Part shown: piece after piece, positions 1 to 8,399 of the stretch
Layout of the letters: every line of letters starts with the position of its first letter
Position numbering within the stretch: position 1 is the stretch's first letter
NCBI GenBank assembly: GCA_965237505.1
Contig: CBDEFR010000009.1
Coordinates: 124,001-188,000 of the forward strand
DNA length: 64,000 bases
Origin: NVTR01 sp965237505
Lineage (GTDB): Bacteria; Pseudomonadota; Alphaproteobacteria; Rhodobacterales; Rhodobacteraceae
Direction of reading: 5' to 3'
Position numbers and translations under genes: made by a program
Notes under the pieces: model-generated
Seen by the model: only the letters and a program-made list of their open reading frames with translations
The model's database searches: none
What the model was told of the DNA's origin: nothing

Positions 1-324
1 ACCAAAGCCCGAGTGCATTTCCGCCGCCAGTGAGCGCGCAATCGCGCGCGCCTTGGCGTCTGTCGGCCAAATGCCGGCGTCCGGGTGGCGCGACGCCAGC
101 TCCTCGGCAATCGCCAGCGAGTCTGACACAACCGCACCATCCGGCGTGCGCACCGTCGGGACCGTGCGGGCCGGGGCGCAGTCCGCCATCTGCGCTGCCA
201 CAGCCCCGACATTGAACGACACGAAACGCACATTCGCAGCGATGCCGAAACGTTCGAACAACAGCCAGCCGCGCAGCGACCAGCTTGAATAGGTGCGATC
301 GCCAAGGATGAGGTCGTAGGTCAT
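1..324 (-). CDS. Glutathione S-transferase, N-terminal part (cut by window edge)
   Basis: The minus strand is open from an ATG at 324 to the first base of the window, giving 108 codons. The start reads MTYDLILGDRTYSSWSLRGW, and the SSWSLR segment followed by a later VVSDSLAIAEEL stretch is the thioredoxin-fold N-terminal domain of GSTs, where the serine region contacts glutathione and the SDS-like triad binds its gamma-glutamyl part. An alternative in-frame ATG lies two codons upstream at 330. The C-terminal helical domain lies outside the window, so substrate and subclass cannot be judged. No partner gene is evident; the next gene to the right runs in the same direction but is unrelated. Confidence 0.8.
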   Translation of the reverse strand, partial: MTYDLILGDRTYSSWSLRGWLLFERFGIAANVRFVSFNVGAVAAQMADCAPARTVPTVRTPDGAVVSDSLAIAEELASRHPDAGIWPTDAKARAIARSLAAEMHSGFG

Positions 325-382
325 GGGCATTGATTACGTGGGTGACCGCCGGTTGTAAAACGCTGGTTATTTCGCCGACCCA

Positions 383-961
383 TCACGGCATGTGATTAAT
401 CGCCCCGATGCGCCAGCCAGTGCCTTGCCACTGCAGCCGGGTGACCGAAAGATTGTCAATTTCATGGGTTAAGGCCTCGGCAGCGCTGAAACCGCCAGCC
501 AGTTGTATCTGCGTCATGATCACTCCGATATGGGCAACCGCAATGATGTCACGGTTCGGATATCGTGCGTTCATCGAGGCGACACATGCAGCCACCCGCG
601 CCGCCACATCGTTCCAGCTTTCACCATTTGGCGGCGCAACATCACCGGGGTTCTCCCAATAGGCGCGGCTCAACTCTGGATCGCGCGCCGCCACCTGGGC
701 AACCGCCAATCCGTCCCAATCGCCAAAATCGAATTCGCGCAGTTGCGCCGCGTGCGCCAGCCGCATCCGACCCTTTTCGATCGCATCTGCAGTGCTGACA
801 GCGCGCTGCAAATCAGACGACACCAAAATGCCATCGCCGGGCAAATACGCACTCAGGCGTTCGATCCGCTCTGAATCCGAAAGGTCAGCCGGCACATCGC
901 GCCAGCCGACAAATGACTTTTCGTGCGTCGGTGCGTGGCGAACCCACCACCAGGTTGTCAC
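383..961 (-). CDS. cobC: Histidine phosphatase, probable alpha-ribazole phosphatase (CobC-like)
   Basis: A 192-residue protein of the histidine phosphatase (phosphoglycerate mutase-like) superfamily. The N-terminal VRHAPT carries the catalytic RH motif, and VAHIGVI near residue 143 supplies the second histidine. Its ATG overlaps the stop of the upstream cobU gene by four bases (958-961), so the two are translationally coupled. That context argues for dephosphorylation of alpha-ribazole phosphate in the lower-ligand branch of cobalamin salvage rather than a glycolytic role. The family alone would only support a generic phosphatase; the specific assignment rests on the neighbour. Confidence 0.78.
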   Translation of the reverse strand: MTTWWWVRHAPTHEKSFVGWRDVPADLSDSERIERLSAYLPGDGILVSSDLQRAVSTADAIEKGRMRLAHAAQLREFDFGDWDGLAVAQVAARDPELSRAYWENPGDVAPPNGESWNDVAARVAACVASMNARYPNRDIIAVAHIGVIMTQIQLAGGFSAAEALTHEIDNLSVTRLQWQGTGWRIGAINHMP

Positions 962-1491
962 GGCGTATTGCCGGGCAGCGCGCGCTTCAGCTCGATCGGC
1001 AATCCGGCGATCACCGACACCACCAGATCGGCGTGCGCCGCGATATGCTGATTGAGCCGCCCTTGTGCTTCGGAAAATCGGCGTGCCAGCGCATTGTCGG
1101 GCACCACACCCTGGCCGACCTCGTTAGACACCACCACAACGCTGCATGCACAGGATTTCAGGGCGCTGAGCAACGCTTCCTGCTCGCTCTCAATGTCACG
1201 CCCCTTCAGCAAATGGTTGGACAGCCAAAGTGTCGCGCAATCGAGCAGCACCACCTCATCAGCGGCCAAACCTTGCAGTGTTGCAGCCACCTCCAGCGGC
1301 ACCTCTAACGTGCGCCATGCGGCGCCGCGCCGCTTGCGATGCCGGGCGATCCGGTCGGCCATTTCGTCATCATCTGCCTGCGCCGTGGCCAGATAAACCG
1401 CCGGTTTGTCGGCACTCAGCACCAAACGCTCTGCGAATGCGGATTTACCAGAGCTTGCACCGCCCAGAACCAGTGTAACTTTCGGGAACAT
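958..1491 (-). CDS. cobU: Adenosylcobinamide kinase / adenosylcobinamide-phosphate guanylyltransferase
   Basis: A 177-residue bifunctional enzyme of nucleotide loop assembly in cobalamin synthesis and salvage: it phosphorylates adenosylcobinamide and then transfers GMP to it. The P-loop LGGASSGKSAFAE is at residues 8-20, and RIARHRKRR around residues 47-55 contains the histidine expected to be guanylylated. The length matches the family (about 180). It starts at an ATG at 1491 and is followed by the coupled cobC-like phosphatase. The divergent neighbour to the right is the sigma factor gene. In a Roseobacter-type organism, cobalamin supports methylmalonyl-CoA mutase-type enzymes; an epimerase of that pathway is also in this window. 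Confidence 0.9.
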   Translation of the reverse strand: MFPKVTLVLGGASSGKSAFAERLVLSADKPAVYLATAQADDDEMADRIARHRKRRGAAWRTLEVPLEVAATLQGLAADEVVLLDCATLWLSNHLLKGRDIESEQEALLSALKSCACSVVVVSNEVGQGVVPDNALARRFSEAQGRLNQHIAAHADLVVSVIAGLPIELKRALPGNTP

Positions 1492-1599
1492 GATTGTGAC
1501 GCTTCGTTTTGCCTAAATGTGCTAGCGTTTGCTATCAGCACCGGCCCGCAAATGAAAAGGCCGTTTCTGATATCGAACCAGTCCAAAGGAGGCCAGAGG

Positions 1600-2478
1600 G
1601 TGGCGCTCGACGGATTATCAGACCAGACGTTTTCGCGGCGCGCGATGCAGGCAGAGCTGCTGGATGCCGAAACCGAACGCCGCCTGGCCTATGCCTGGCG
1701 CGATCAGCGCGATGAAGCAGCCTTGCACCGCCTGATCACCGCCTACATGCGGCTAGCGATTTCGATGGCGGCCAAGTTCAAGCGCTACGGGGCGCCGATG
1801 AACGACCTGATTCAAGAGGCCAGCGTCGGCTTGATGAAGGCCGCCGACAAGTTTGATCCGGATCGCGGCGTGCGGTTTTCAACCTATGCTGTCTGGTGGA
1901 TCAAAGCCTCGATCCAGGACTATGTGATGCGCAACTGGTCGATTGTGCGCACCGGCTCGACCTCGTCGCAAAAGTCGCTTTTTTTCAACATGCGCAGGGT
2001 TCAGGCGACGCTGGAACGAAAAGCAAACGCCAGCGGCGAACGGCTGGACCAGCATCAGTTGCGTCAGATGATAGCCTCTGAGGTCGGCGTGCCGCTGCAC
2101 GATGTCGAGATGATGGAAGGGCGCTTGTCGGGCGGGGACTTTTCGCTAAATGCTGTTCAATCGGCCGACGATCAGGGCCGCGAGTGGATCGACACCCTGC
2201 GCGACGACGGCGCGCAGGCGCAAGAGATAGTTCAGCACAATTGTGATCGTCAGGTATTGCGTGACTGGCTGGCCGGGGCGATGGCGCAGCTGAACGAACG
2301 CGAGCAATTCATTCTGCGCGAACGCAAGATTCGTGAGCAGCCCCGCACCCTGGAAAGTCTCGGTAACGAACTGGGCCTGTCCAAGGAACGGGTCCGTCAA
2401 TTGGAAGCCGCAGCGCTCGGCAAAATGCGCAAATCCCTTGCCGCGCGCAGCAGCGAATTGGAAGACTTTCTGGCGTGA
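1600..2478 (+). CDS. rpoH: RNA polymerase sigma-32 factor, RpoH2 type
   Basis: An alternative sigma factor of the heat-shock/oxidative-stress group. Region 2 is clear (LITAYMRLAISMAAKF, then DLIQEASVGLMKAADKFDP and the -10-binding RFSTYAVWWIKASIQDYVM), and region 4 ends with the helix-turn-helix LGLSKERVRQLE. I chose a GTG start at 1600 because AAAGGAGG lies seven bases upstream (1585-1592) and the resulting protein begins ALDGLSDQTFSRRAM, the usual start of rhodobacterial RpoH2. The reading frame is open upstream (ATG at 1552 and earlier), but those starts lack a good ribosome site. At 292 residues the length is normal. The gene is divergent from cobU. Confidence 0.92.
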   Translation: MALDGLSDQTFSRRAMQAELLDAETERRLAYAWRDQRDEAALHRLITAYMRLAISMAAKFKRYGAPMNDLIQEASVGLMKAADKFDPDRGVRFSTYAVWWIKASIQDYVMRNWSIVRTGSTSSQKSLFFNMRRVQATLERKANASGERLDQHQLRQMIASEVGVPLHDVEMMEGRLSGGDFSLNAVQSADDQGREWIDTLRDDGAQAQEIVQHNCDRQVLRDWLAGAMAQLNEREQFILRERKIREQPRTLESLGNELGLSKERVRQLEAAALGKMRKSLAARSSELEDFLA

Positions 2479-2553
2479 CCGGCATTTTCTGACGGTTGAA
2501 TTTCGCAGCCCTGCCCCCTAGACATTTCAACACCACGCGCCGATAGGGGCCAA

Positions 2554-3753
2554 ATGCTTGCTGGCAAACGCATACTTTTGATCATTGGCGGCGGAATTGC
2601 CGCTTTCAAGTCGCTGGATCTGATCCGTCGCTTGCGCGAACGCGGCGCGCATGTGACGCCCGTGCTAACCGGCGCCGCCAGCGAATTTGTCACTCCGCTG
2701 AGCTCGTCCGCACTGGCCGGAGAAAAGGTCTATCGCGATCTGTTCGATCTGACCGACGAGGCCGAGATGGGCCATATCGAGCTGTCGCGCGCCGCCGATC
2801 TGATCGTCGTGGCGCCGGCCACGGCCGATCTGATCGCAAAAATGGCCGGCGGCCATGCCGACGACCTTGCTTCAACCCTTCTGATGGCCACCGACAAGCG
2901 CGTGCTGATCGCACCGGCGATGAACGTGCGGATGTGGAACCATGCCGCCAATCAGCGCAATATTGCGACACTAGGGAACGACGGCATTCTGTCGGTCGGC
3001 CCCAACGACGGTGACATGGCGTGCGGCGAATTTGGCCCCGGCCGGATGGCCGAACCATTGGAGATTGTGGCGGCTGTTGAGAACGCTTTGCAGAACGGCC
3101 CGCTGAAGGAGCGACATATTCTGGTGACATCCGGCCCGACGCACGAGCCGATTGATCCGGTGCGCTATATCGCCAACCAATCATCCGGTGCGCAAGGGGC
3201 GGCGCTTGCCCGCGCGCTGTCGGGCTTGGGGGCAAGTGTGACATTTGTCACCGGACCCGCCGATGTGGCGCCGCCAGCGGGCGTGAAAGTTGTCAAGGTG
3301 CAGACCGCGCGCGACATGCTGGCCGCGGTCAAAGCGGCTTTGCCAGCCGACGCTGCGGTTTTTGCAGCAGCGGTTGGCGATTGGCACGTCGCGGCTCCGG
3401 AGCCACAGAAAATCCAGAAAGACCGCAAGGGTGGATTGCCCAAGCTCGATCTGGTCGAAAACCCGGATATTCTGGCGACCGTATCGGCAATGAAAAAACG
3501 CCGCCCGCAGCTGGTGATCGGCTTTGCGGCGGAAACCCACGATGTGCTGGCAAATGCAGCAACCAAGCTGAAACGAAAACGCTGTGACTGGATCGTTGCC
3601 AACGATGTCTCACCCGAAACCGGCATCATGGGCGGCAGCGAAAACGCGGTGACGCTGATCAGCAGCGCGGGTCAGGACACCTGGCCGCGGATGTCCAAGG
3701 ATCAGGTGGCGGCCAAGCTGGCGGCACGGATCGCCGATGCCATTGTTCAGTAA
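2554..3753 (+). CDS. coaBC: Bifunctional phosphopantothenoylcysteine decarboxylase / phosphopantothenate-cysteine ligase
   Basis: A 399-residue coenzyme A biosynthesis enzyme. The N-terminal CoaC flavoprotein domain has GGGIAAFKS at the FMN site, the PAMNVRMW signature around residue 114 and the active-site lid MACGEFGPGRM near residue 154. The C-terminal CoaB domain opens with SGPTHEPIDPVRYIANQSSG, the nucleotide-binding signature, and carries the KKRRPQLVIGFAAET segment. Length and domain order match the fused bacterial enzyme. It stands 75 bp after rpoH and is followed by dut, an order common in Rhodobacteraceae. Confidence 0.95.
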   Translation: MLAGKRILLIIGGGIAAFKSLDLIRRLRERGAHVTPVLTGAASEFVTPLSSSALAGEKVYRDLFDLTDEAEMGHIELSRAADLIVVAPATADLIAKMAGGHADDLASTLLMATDKRVLIAPAMNVRMWNHAANQRNIATLGNDGILSVGPNDGDMACGEFGPGRMAEPLEIVAAVENALQNGPLKERHILVTSGPTHEPIDPVRYIANQSSGAQGAALARALSGLGASVTFVTGPADVAPPAGVKVVKVQTARDMLAAVKAALPADAAVFAAAVGDWHVAAPEPQKIQKDRKGGLPKLDLVENPDILATVSAMKKRRPQLVIGFAAETHDVLANAATKLKRKRCDWIVANDVSPETGIMGGSENAVTLISSAGQDTWPRMSKDQVAAKLAARIADAIVQ

Positions 3754-3819
3754 GGGATTGCCATGTGCGCCTCCGGCGGGAGTATTCTTGGAACAAAAGA
3801 AAAAGAGTAGGCACAGAAA

Positions 3820-4296
3820 ATGGTTGAGCCGGTTCCGGAGTTGAATCTGTTGTGGGAGGACTGGGCCGATACATCGCTGGACTTGCCGGCTTATGCAACC
3901 TCGGGCGCGGCGGGTGCCGATATTCGCGCCAATCTGGGCCCGGAATTGCGCCAGAACGGGCTGGTTCTGGAGTCAGGCGCGCGGGTGCTGGTGCCGACCG
4001 GGTTCCGTATCGAAATTCCGCACGGTTTTGAAGTTCAGATCAGGCCGCGCTCGGGTCTGGCTCTGAAACATGGCGTCAGTGTGCTGAATGCTCCAGGCAC
4101 CATTGACAGTGACTATCGTGGCCCGGTCGGCGTGCTGTTGGTCAACCACGGAGCGCGCCGGTTCGTCATTCGCCACGGCGACCGCATTGCCCAGATGATC
4201 GTGAGCCCGGTGGTTAAGGCGCGCCTCAAGCGCGCCACAGTCATCTCCGCAACCGCGCGCGGTGCCGGTGGCTATGGCTCCACCGGGCTTGGGTGA
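3820..4296 (+). CDS. dut: Deoxyuridine 5'-triphosphate nucleotidohydrolase
   Basis: A 158-residue trimeric dUTPase that converts dUTP to dUMP and keeps uracil out of DNA. The conserved motifs are in order: motif 1 SGAAGADIRA (28-37), motif 2 RPRSGLALKHG (near 76), motif 3 LNAPGTIDSDYRG with the catalytic aspartate, motif 4 GDRIAQMIV, and the glycine-rich motif 5 RGAGGYGSTG at the C-terminus. A weak ribosome site precedes the ATG. Its last four bases overlap the start of the ThiF-like gene (4293-4296), so the two are co-translated although their functions have no known link. Confidence 0.95.
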   Translation: MVEPVPELNLLWEDWADTSLDLPAYATSGAAGADIRANLGPELRQNGLVLESGARVLVPTGFRIEIPHGFEVQIRPRSGLALKHGVSVLNAPGTIDSDYRGPVGVLLVNHGARRFVIRHGDRIAQMIVSPVVKARLKRATVISATARGAGGYGSTGLG

Positions 4297-5330
4297 TGAT
4301 CTGGGTTGTTGCCATTGCGGTCGGGTTCTGGTGGCTTGGTCATGTCCTGAAAACACCAACGTCGGCACGCTGGCTGATGATCGGCATTCTATATCTGGCG
4401 GTGTTGTCGGCATATTTGTTTTTGCCAGCCGAAAACACCTTGCGCGCTGGCCTGGGCGGCAGCCTGGCCGAGTGGCTGATACTGGGCGGCGCGGTGGTCC
4501 TCGTGCTGGTCTACCGGCGTGGATTGGCGGCGCTTGGCGCGCGCGCCCGCCGGCGCGCGCCGCAAAAATCCAGCGGCCTGTTTGCGCCCGGCGAGCTGGA
4601 GCGTTACGCCCGCCAGATCGTGTTGCACGAGATCGGCGGTGCCGGGCAGGCCCGCCTGAAACGCGCCCGCGTGCTGGTGGTGGGTGCCGGCGGGCTGGGC
4701 TCTGCGGCGCTGCAATATCTGGCCGCCGCCGGGGTCGGCACGATCGGGGTGGTCGACGACGATGTTGTCGACAATTCCAACCTGCAGCGGCAGGTGATCC
4801 ATACCGATGCGCGCATTGGCATGGCCAAGGTGTTTTCTGCCCAGGCCGCGATGCAAGCGCAAAATCCGCACGTTTCCGTGCGCCCCTACAACCGCCGCCT
4901 GACCGAGGAGAACGCGCGCGCCATTTTTGAGGACTACGACCTGATCCTTGACGGCTCGGACAATTTTGAAACCCGCTATCTGGTCAACCGGACTTGCGTG
5001 GCGCTCGGCAAACCGCTGATCGCGGCCGCGCTTTCGCAACTGGAGGGGCAGATCAGCACTTACCATCCGGCCAGGGCTGGCCCTTGTTATCAATGTGTAT
5101 TTCCAAAAGCCCCGGCGCCCGGTCTTGCGCCATCCTGCGCCGAGGCCGGCATTCTTTGCCCGCTGCCGGGGGTGTTAGGGTCGATGATGGCGGTCGAGGC
5201 GGTCAAGGAAATCGCGCAAGCGGGCGAGGGTCTGACTGGGCGATTGCTGATTTACGACGCGCTTTACGGTGAAAATCGGGTGATAAAATTGCAACGGCGG
5301 GTTGGCTGCGAGGTGTGCGGCCGCGTCTGA
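4293..5330 (+). CDS. Membrane-anchored ThiF/MoeB/HesA-family adenylyltransferase
   Basis: A 345-residue protein. About 90 N-terminal residues hold three hydrophobic stretches (roughly 2-17, 27-45, 60-78), followed by a basic linker and a complete E1-like adenylation domain. VLVVGAGGLGSAALQYLAAA is the nucleotide-binding site, and DDDVVDNSNLQRQVIH is the ThiF/MoeB signature. Two CxxC pairs (CYQC near 266 and CEVC near the end) fit the structural zinc. MoeB or ThiF would activate the C-terminal glycine of MoaD or ThiS; the membrane anchor is unusual for those enzymes. No sulfur-carrier gene is adjacent, so the specific substrate is undetermined. Confidence 0.85.
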   Translation: MMIWVVAIAVGFWWLGHVLKTPTSARWLMIGILYLAVLSAYLFLPAENTLRAGLGGSLAEWLILGGAVVLVLVYRRGLAALGARARRRAPQKSSGLFAPGELERYARQIVLHEIGGAGQARLKRARVLVVGAGGLGSAALQYLAAAGVGTIGVVDDDVVDNSNLQRQVIHTDARIGMAKVFSAQAAMQAQNPHVSVRPYNRRLTEENARAIFEDYDLILDGSDNFETRYLVNRTCVALGKPLIAAALSQLEGQISTYHPARAGPCYQCVFPKAPAPGLAPSCAEAGILCPLPGVLGSMMAVEAVKEIAQAGEGLTGRLLIYDALYGENRVIKLQRRVGCEVCGRV

Positions 5331-5446
5331 ATTCGGGTGAACCGCTCTTGGCGCCATCAAACGATTGCGCAGGCTATTTTGCAACTTGTCCCTGACACAT
5401 TGCCTCGCACATCTCGCGCAGCCCACCCCAAGCCACCAAAACGCCG

Positions 5447-6430
5447 TCACTCGGTAGGATATACGCCGTCCTCATACACCACCGAATGATACCCCTTGAT
5501 CCCCACCGCTCGGGTCAGAGCGCTGCCAATCGGCGCGCCCTTGGCAATCTGCTCCAGCACTCGGCCAAAGTCATAAATCGGCGCCCAGCCAAGCTCTGCG
5601 CGCGCGCGATCATTCACATATACCCGTTCGATATCGGCGAACATCCGATAGTTCGCCGCCCCGTACACCTGGGAAAATCGCGGATAAATAGCAGCGGCGG
5701 CCGCTGCCGGATCCTGCCGGATTGCTTTGAGTTGGCGCGTGCGAAACGGCGATGTCGCGCTGATGATGAATCTGGCGAACCCCGATGCCGGCGCAACCCG
5801 AATCGCGCATTCATGGGCCAACACAACATCTTCGAAATCAACCCGACGGAACAGAAATTCGTTGGCCTTCACATTCGCATCGGCAAAAGCGCTGCGCGTG
5901 GCTTTGTGGTCATCTGGTTCCGGGAAAAACCGCGAAGTTCTCAAAACTGTGCAATTCATCCCCTGTTCACGGGCAAACAGCACGCACAGATCTTCGGCGG
6001 CGGGTTTGGTCACGCCGTAAATATTTTTCGGCACCGAGGCCACAGTTTCATCGATCCAAGCCGCAGGCGCACCGGTTGGCGGGCTCAATGCTGCGCCAAA
6101 GGCGCTGGTGGTGTTAGTGAAAATAAATCGCGTGATGCCCAGGGCGGCGGCCGCCTCCAGCAGCGCCAGCGTGCCGGTGATATTGGTCGCAACGAAGTCC
6201 TGTTTTGAATGGGTCGCCACATGCGGCTTGTGCAGCGTCGCGGTGTGCAGAATCGCGTCTACGCCCGCCATCGCACGACGCACAAGCGCACGGTCACCAA
6301 CCGATCCGACAAAATCGGTGAAAGGTGTTTCAATGATGTCCAGCCCCACCGGCGCATGCCCCAACCGGGGCAAATGGCGCATCAGCGCTTCGCCCAAATG
6401 GCCCGCACTGCCAGTTATTAAGACCCTCAT
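5447..6430 (-). CDS. NAD-dependent epimerase/dehydratase (extended SDR)
   Basis: An extended short-chain dehydrogenase. MRVLITGSAGHLGE at the start is the dinucleotide-binding glycine motif, and YGVTK with the catalytic Tyr and Lys lies near residue 140, preceded by the TNTTSAFG serine/threonine region. I chose the ATG at 6430 because the Rossmann strand begins there; the frame stays open 26 codons further. The length, about 327 residues, fits UDP-sugar or uronate epimerases/dehydrogenases, but substrate residues cannot be assigned by eye. It is convergent with the ThiF gene. An IS5 copy starts 140 bp upstream and may have displaced its original upstream neighbour or promoter. Confidence 0.85.
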   Translation of the reverse strand: MRVLITGSAGHLGEALMRHLPRLGHAPVGLDIIETPFTDFVGSVGDRALVRRAMAGVDAILHTATLHKPHVATHSKQDFVATNITGTLALLEAAAALGITRFIFTNTTSAFGAALSPPTGAPAAWIDETVASVPKNIYGVTKPAAEDLCVLFAREQGMNCTVLRTSRFFPEPDDHKATRSAFADANVKANEFLFRRVDFEDVVLAHECAIRVAPASGFARFIISATSPFRTRQLKAIRQDPAAAAAAIYPRFSQVYGAANYRMFADIERVYVNDRARAELGWAPIYDFGRVLEQIAKGAPIGSALTRAVGIKGYHSVVYEDGVYPTE

Positions 6431-6569
6431 TGACCGCCGCCCACGCCGTTCATCTGTCGCCACGCCCATGACACCAAGATTTCCAGACAGTCCGCAAGCC
6501 CAAACCAATCCCTTGTCACGTTCCCCCTAAACGCTCTAATCTTGTGCCAATTGCAAAAAAGAGTCCTTA

Positions 6570-7501
6570 GTGTCTGATTCAAAACTCTACGGATGATTAC
6601 AATGCCTTGCAATTTTACGCGTGAGGGTTCTGATATGTGCAACGAGTATCCATGCCTGTGAACTTGCGATGGATTTTTCCCAATCTTTGGCCAATCGCCG
6701 GCAGCGGTTGAGCCATGCGAAGGTGCGCTCGACGACCCATCTTCTGGGAATGACTTCGAAGCCTTCCGCAGTGTCGAAGCGCTTGACGATCTGGATTGTC
6801 CAGTCACCGATGCCTTCAAGAGCGTCGCGCAGCTTTGGTCCGGCATAACCGCCATCCGCAAAGATATGGCGCAAGTTTGGGTGGGAATACCGGATGGATT
6901 TCAACACTTCCGGTGCGCCATCACGGTCTTGAATACCGGCGCTATGCACGACCAACCCAACCATAAACCCGAGCGTGTCGGTGACAATGTGGCGCTTGCG
7001 GCCCTTGGTTTTCTTGCCCGCGTCATAGCCCGAAATGCCACCGCTTTCCGTTGTTTTTATGGTCTGGCTATCAATGACACCAGCGGTGGGGCCGGGCTTC
7101 TTGCCATGAAACTCGCGCGCCGTCGCCACCAGAAAATGGCTGATCACTTCAAAGATGCCATCGTTGCGCCAGCCATAGAAATAGTAGCGCACGGTGGACA
7201 CTGGCGGGAAATCATTGGGCAGCATACGCCACGCACACCCGGCGCTGGCGATGTACAAAATGGCATCCAGAACATCGCGCATCGCCGTGCTGCGCGGACG
7301 ACCAGTTGTTTTAGGCGGCGGCAGGAATGGCGCGATCAAACCCCATTCCTGATCAGTTAAATCGCTTGCATAGCGTCCCGAATGCCGTTCATATCGGGCG
7401 CGAGTGGTTTCCGTCCAGGCCATTGTGATCTCCCTCGAATCTTATCAATCCGATTGAATCACAACTCGCTGAAATCACTCAATTAGTTTTGGATCAGACA
7501 C
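6570..7501 (-). mobile_element. IS5-family insertion sequence, copy 1 (complete, 932 bp)
   Basis: A complete element bounded by near-perfect inverted ends GTGTCTGATTCAAAACT (left) and GTGTCTGATCCAAAACT (right, read inward). It carries one transposase gene. The same element occurs at 26148-29408 (interrupted), 31706-32406 (truncated) and 38188-39119 (complete), and both complete copies are 932 bp. Other copies show a TAA direct repeat; here the flanks are TTA and CTA, so no target duplication survives. It sits 16 bp upstream of the ABC binding-protein start codon. Confidence 0.95.
6587..7423 (-). CDS. IS5-family transposase, copy 1
   Basis: A 278-residue DDE transposase in a single reading frame. 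It has an N-terminal DUF4096-type domain (LTDQEWGLIAPFLPPP), then GVIDSQTIKTTESGG with the first catalytic Asp, IFADGGYAGPKL with the second Asp, and RRWVVERTFAWLNRCRR with the catalytic Glu. It appears intact and is nearly identical to the copy at 38266-39102, so it is probably active or recently active. It is transcribed leftward, away from the ABC transporter genes. Confidence 0.95.
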   Translation of the reverse strand: MAWTETTRARYERHSGRYASDLTDQEWGLIAPFLPPPKTTGRPRSTAMRDVLDAILYIASAGCAWRMLPNDFPPVSTVRYYFYGWRNDGIFEVISHFLVATAREFHGKKPGPTAGVIDSQTIKTTESGGISGYDAGKKTKGRKRHIVTDTLGFMVGLVVHSAGIQDRDGAPEVLKSIRYSHPNLRHIFADGGYAGPKLRDALEGIGDWTIQIVKRFDTAEGFEVIPRRWVVERTFAWLNRCRRLAKDWEKSIASSQAWILVAHIRTLTRKIARHCNHP

Positions 7502-7517
7502 CTAGGGGGGAACCAAT

Positions 7518-8312
7518 ATGAAACTGCTTACCGCATTCGCGGCCATCGCTGCCACCGCCGTCACGTTTACCGCCAGCGCGGCAGCACACCTGCCCGACCT
7601 CGGTGGTCAGGAAGTGGTCGTTGTCACCGAAAACGCCTATCCGCCGCTGCAATTTGTCGACCCGGCCAGCGGTGACGCCATCGGCTGGGAATATGACGCG
7701 ATGGCCGAGATCGCCACGCGCATCAACATCACCATTGTCTATCAAAACATCAGCTGGGACGCCATGATCCCGGCGGTGAGCGAAGGCCAGTTTGACCTCG
7801 GGATGACCGGCATCACGATCCGCGAAGATCGTGCGGAAAAGGTCGATTTTTCAGACGCTTACATGCGCTCCGAGATGGTCATGCTGGTGCGTGGCGATGA
7901 GGCCCGCTTTACCGACGCCGCAAGTTTTGCCGCCGACAGCGATCTGCTGATGGCCGCCCAGCCGGGCACCACGCCGTTCTATGTCGGTGTTTACGATGTG
8001 CTGGACGGCGACGAATCCAATCCGCGCATCAAGCTGTTTGAAACCTTCGGGGCCGGGGTTCAGGCCCTGCGCGCCGACGATGTCGATCTGGTGCTGACCG
8101 ACGGCACCGCCGGCAACGGTTATGTCGAAGCCTCCAACGGCGGGCTCAAGATCATCGGCCAGCCGCTAGGGACCGAGGATTTCGGCTTCATCTACCCCAA
8201 GGGTTCCGCTTTGGTCGGGCCGATCAACGCCGCCATCCAGTCGATGCAGGATGACGGCACCATCGATGCGCTCAACAAGAAATGGTTTCTTGACTATAAA
8301 CTGGGCGGCTAA
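7518..8312 (+). CDS. Amino-acid ABC transporter, periplasmic substrate-binding protein
   Basis: A 264-residue family-3 solute-binding protein. Residues 1-23 are a Sec signal peptide ending SAAA. The mature part carries the typical NAYPPLQFVDP start, GWEYDAMAEIA, and the signature-like DLGMTGITIREDRAEKVDFS, which binds the amino acid backbone. It precedes a cognate permease, but no ATPase gene follows, so the ATP-binding subunit must be encoded elsewhere. A strong purine-rich site (GGGGGGAA, 7505-7512) precedes the ATG. The IS5 copy ends at 7501 and so lies between this gene and any original promoter. The ligand is not predictable beyond a polar amino acid. Confidence 0.9.
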   Translation: MKLLTAFAAIAATAVTFTASAAAHLPDLGGQEVVVVTENAYPPLQFVDPASGDAIGWEYDAMAEIATRINITIVYQNISWDAMIPAVSEGQFDLGMTGITIREDRAEKVDFSDAYMRSEMVMLVRGDEARFTDAASFAADSDLLMAAQPGTTPFYVGVYDVLDGDESNPRIKLFETFGAGVQALRADDVDLVLTDGTAGNGYVEASNGGLKIIGQPLGTEDFGFIYPKGSALVGPINAAIQSMQDDGTIDALNKKWFLDYKLGG

Positions 8313-8324
8313 ACCCAACACGCA

Positions 8325-8346
8325 GCCCCGGCATTCGCGCCGGGGC
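8325..8346 (+). terminator. Intercistronic GC hairpin after the binding-protein gene
   Basis: A perfect 8-bp stem, GCCCCGGC (8325-8332) with GCCGGGGC (8339-8346) and loop ATTCGC, sits 13 bp after the stop of the binding-protein gene. No proper U-run follows (CTCGTTCATTT), so partial termination or 3'-end protection of the upstream message is likelier than full termination. Such hairpins often make the binding protein more abundant than the permease. A second hairpin (8368-8374 with 8380-8386, TCCCGGG/CCCGGGA) lies just ahead of the permease ribosome site GGAG. Confidence 0.55.
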
Positions 8347-8399
8347 CTCGTTCATTTGACAACTAGGTCCCGGGTCAGGCCCGGGATTGCGGAGCGCAC

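Noticed and set aside
383..1055. Long plus-strand open frames opposite the cobC-like and cobU genes
   Set aside because: They lie fully antisense to well-supported genes, lack recognisable motifs and reflect the high G+C codon pattern of the real strand.
6866..7360. 164-codon frame opposite the IS5 transposase, repeated at every IS5 copy
   Set aside because: It recurs only because the element recurs; it is antisense to the transposase, has no start signal and no family resemblance.
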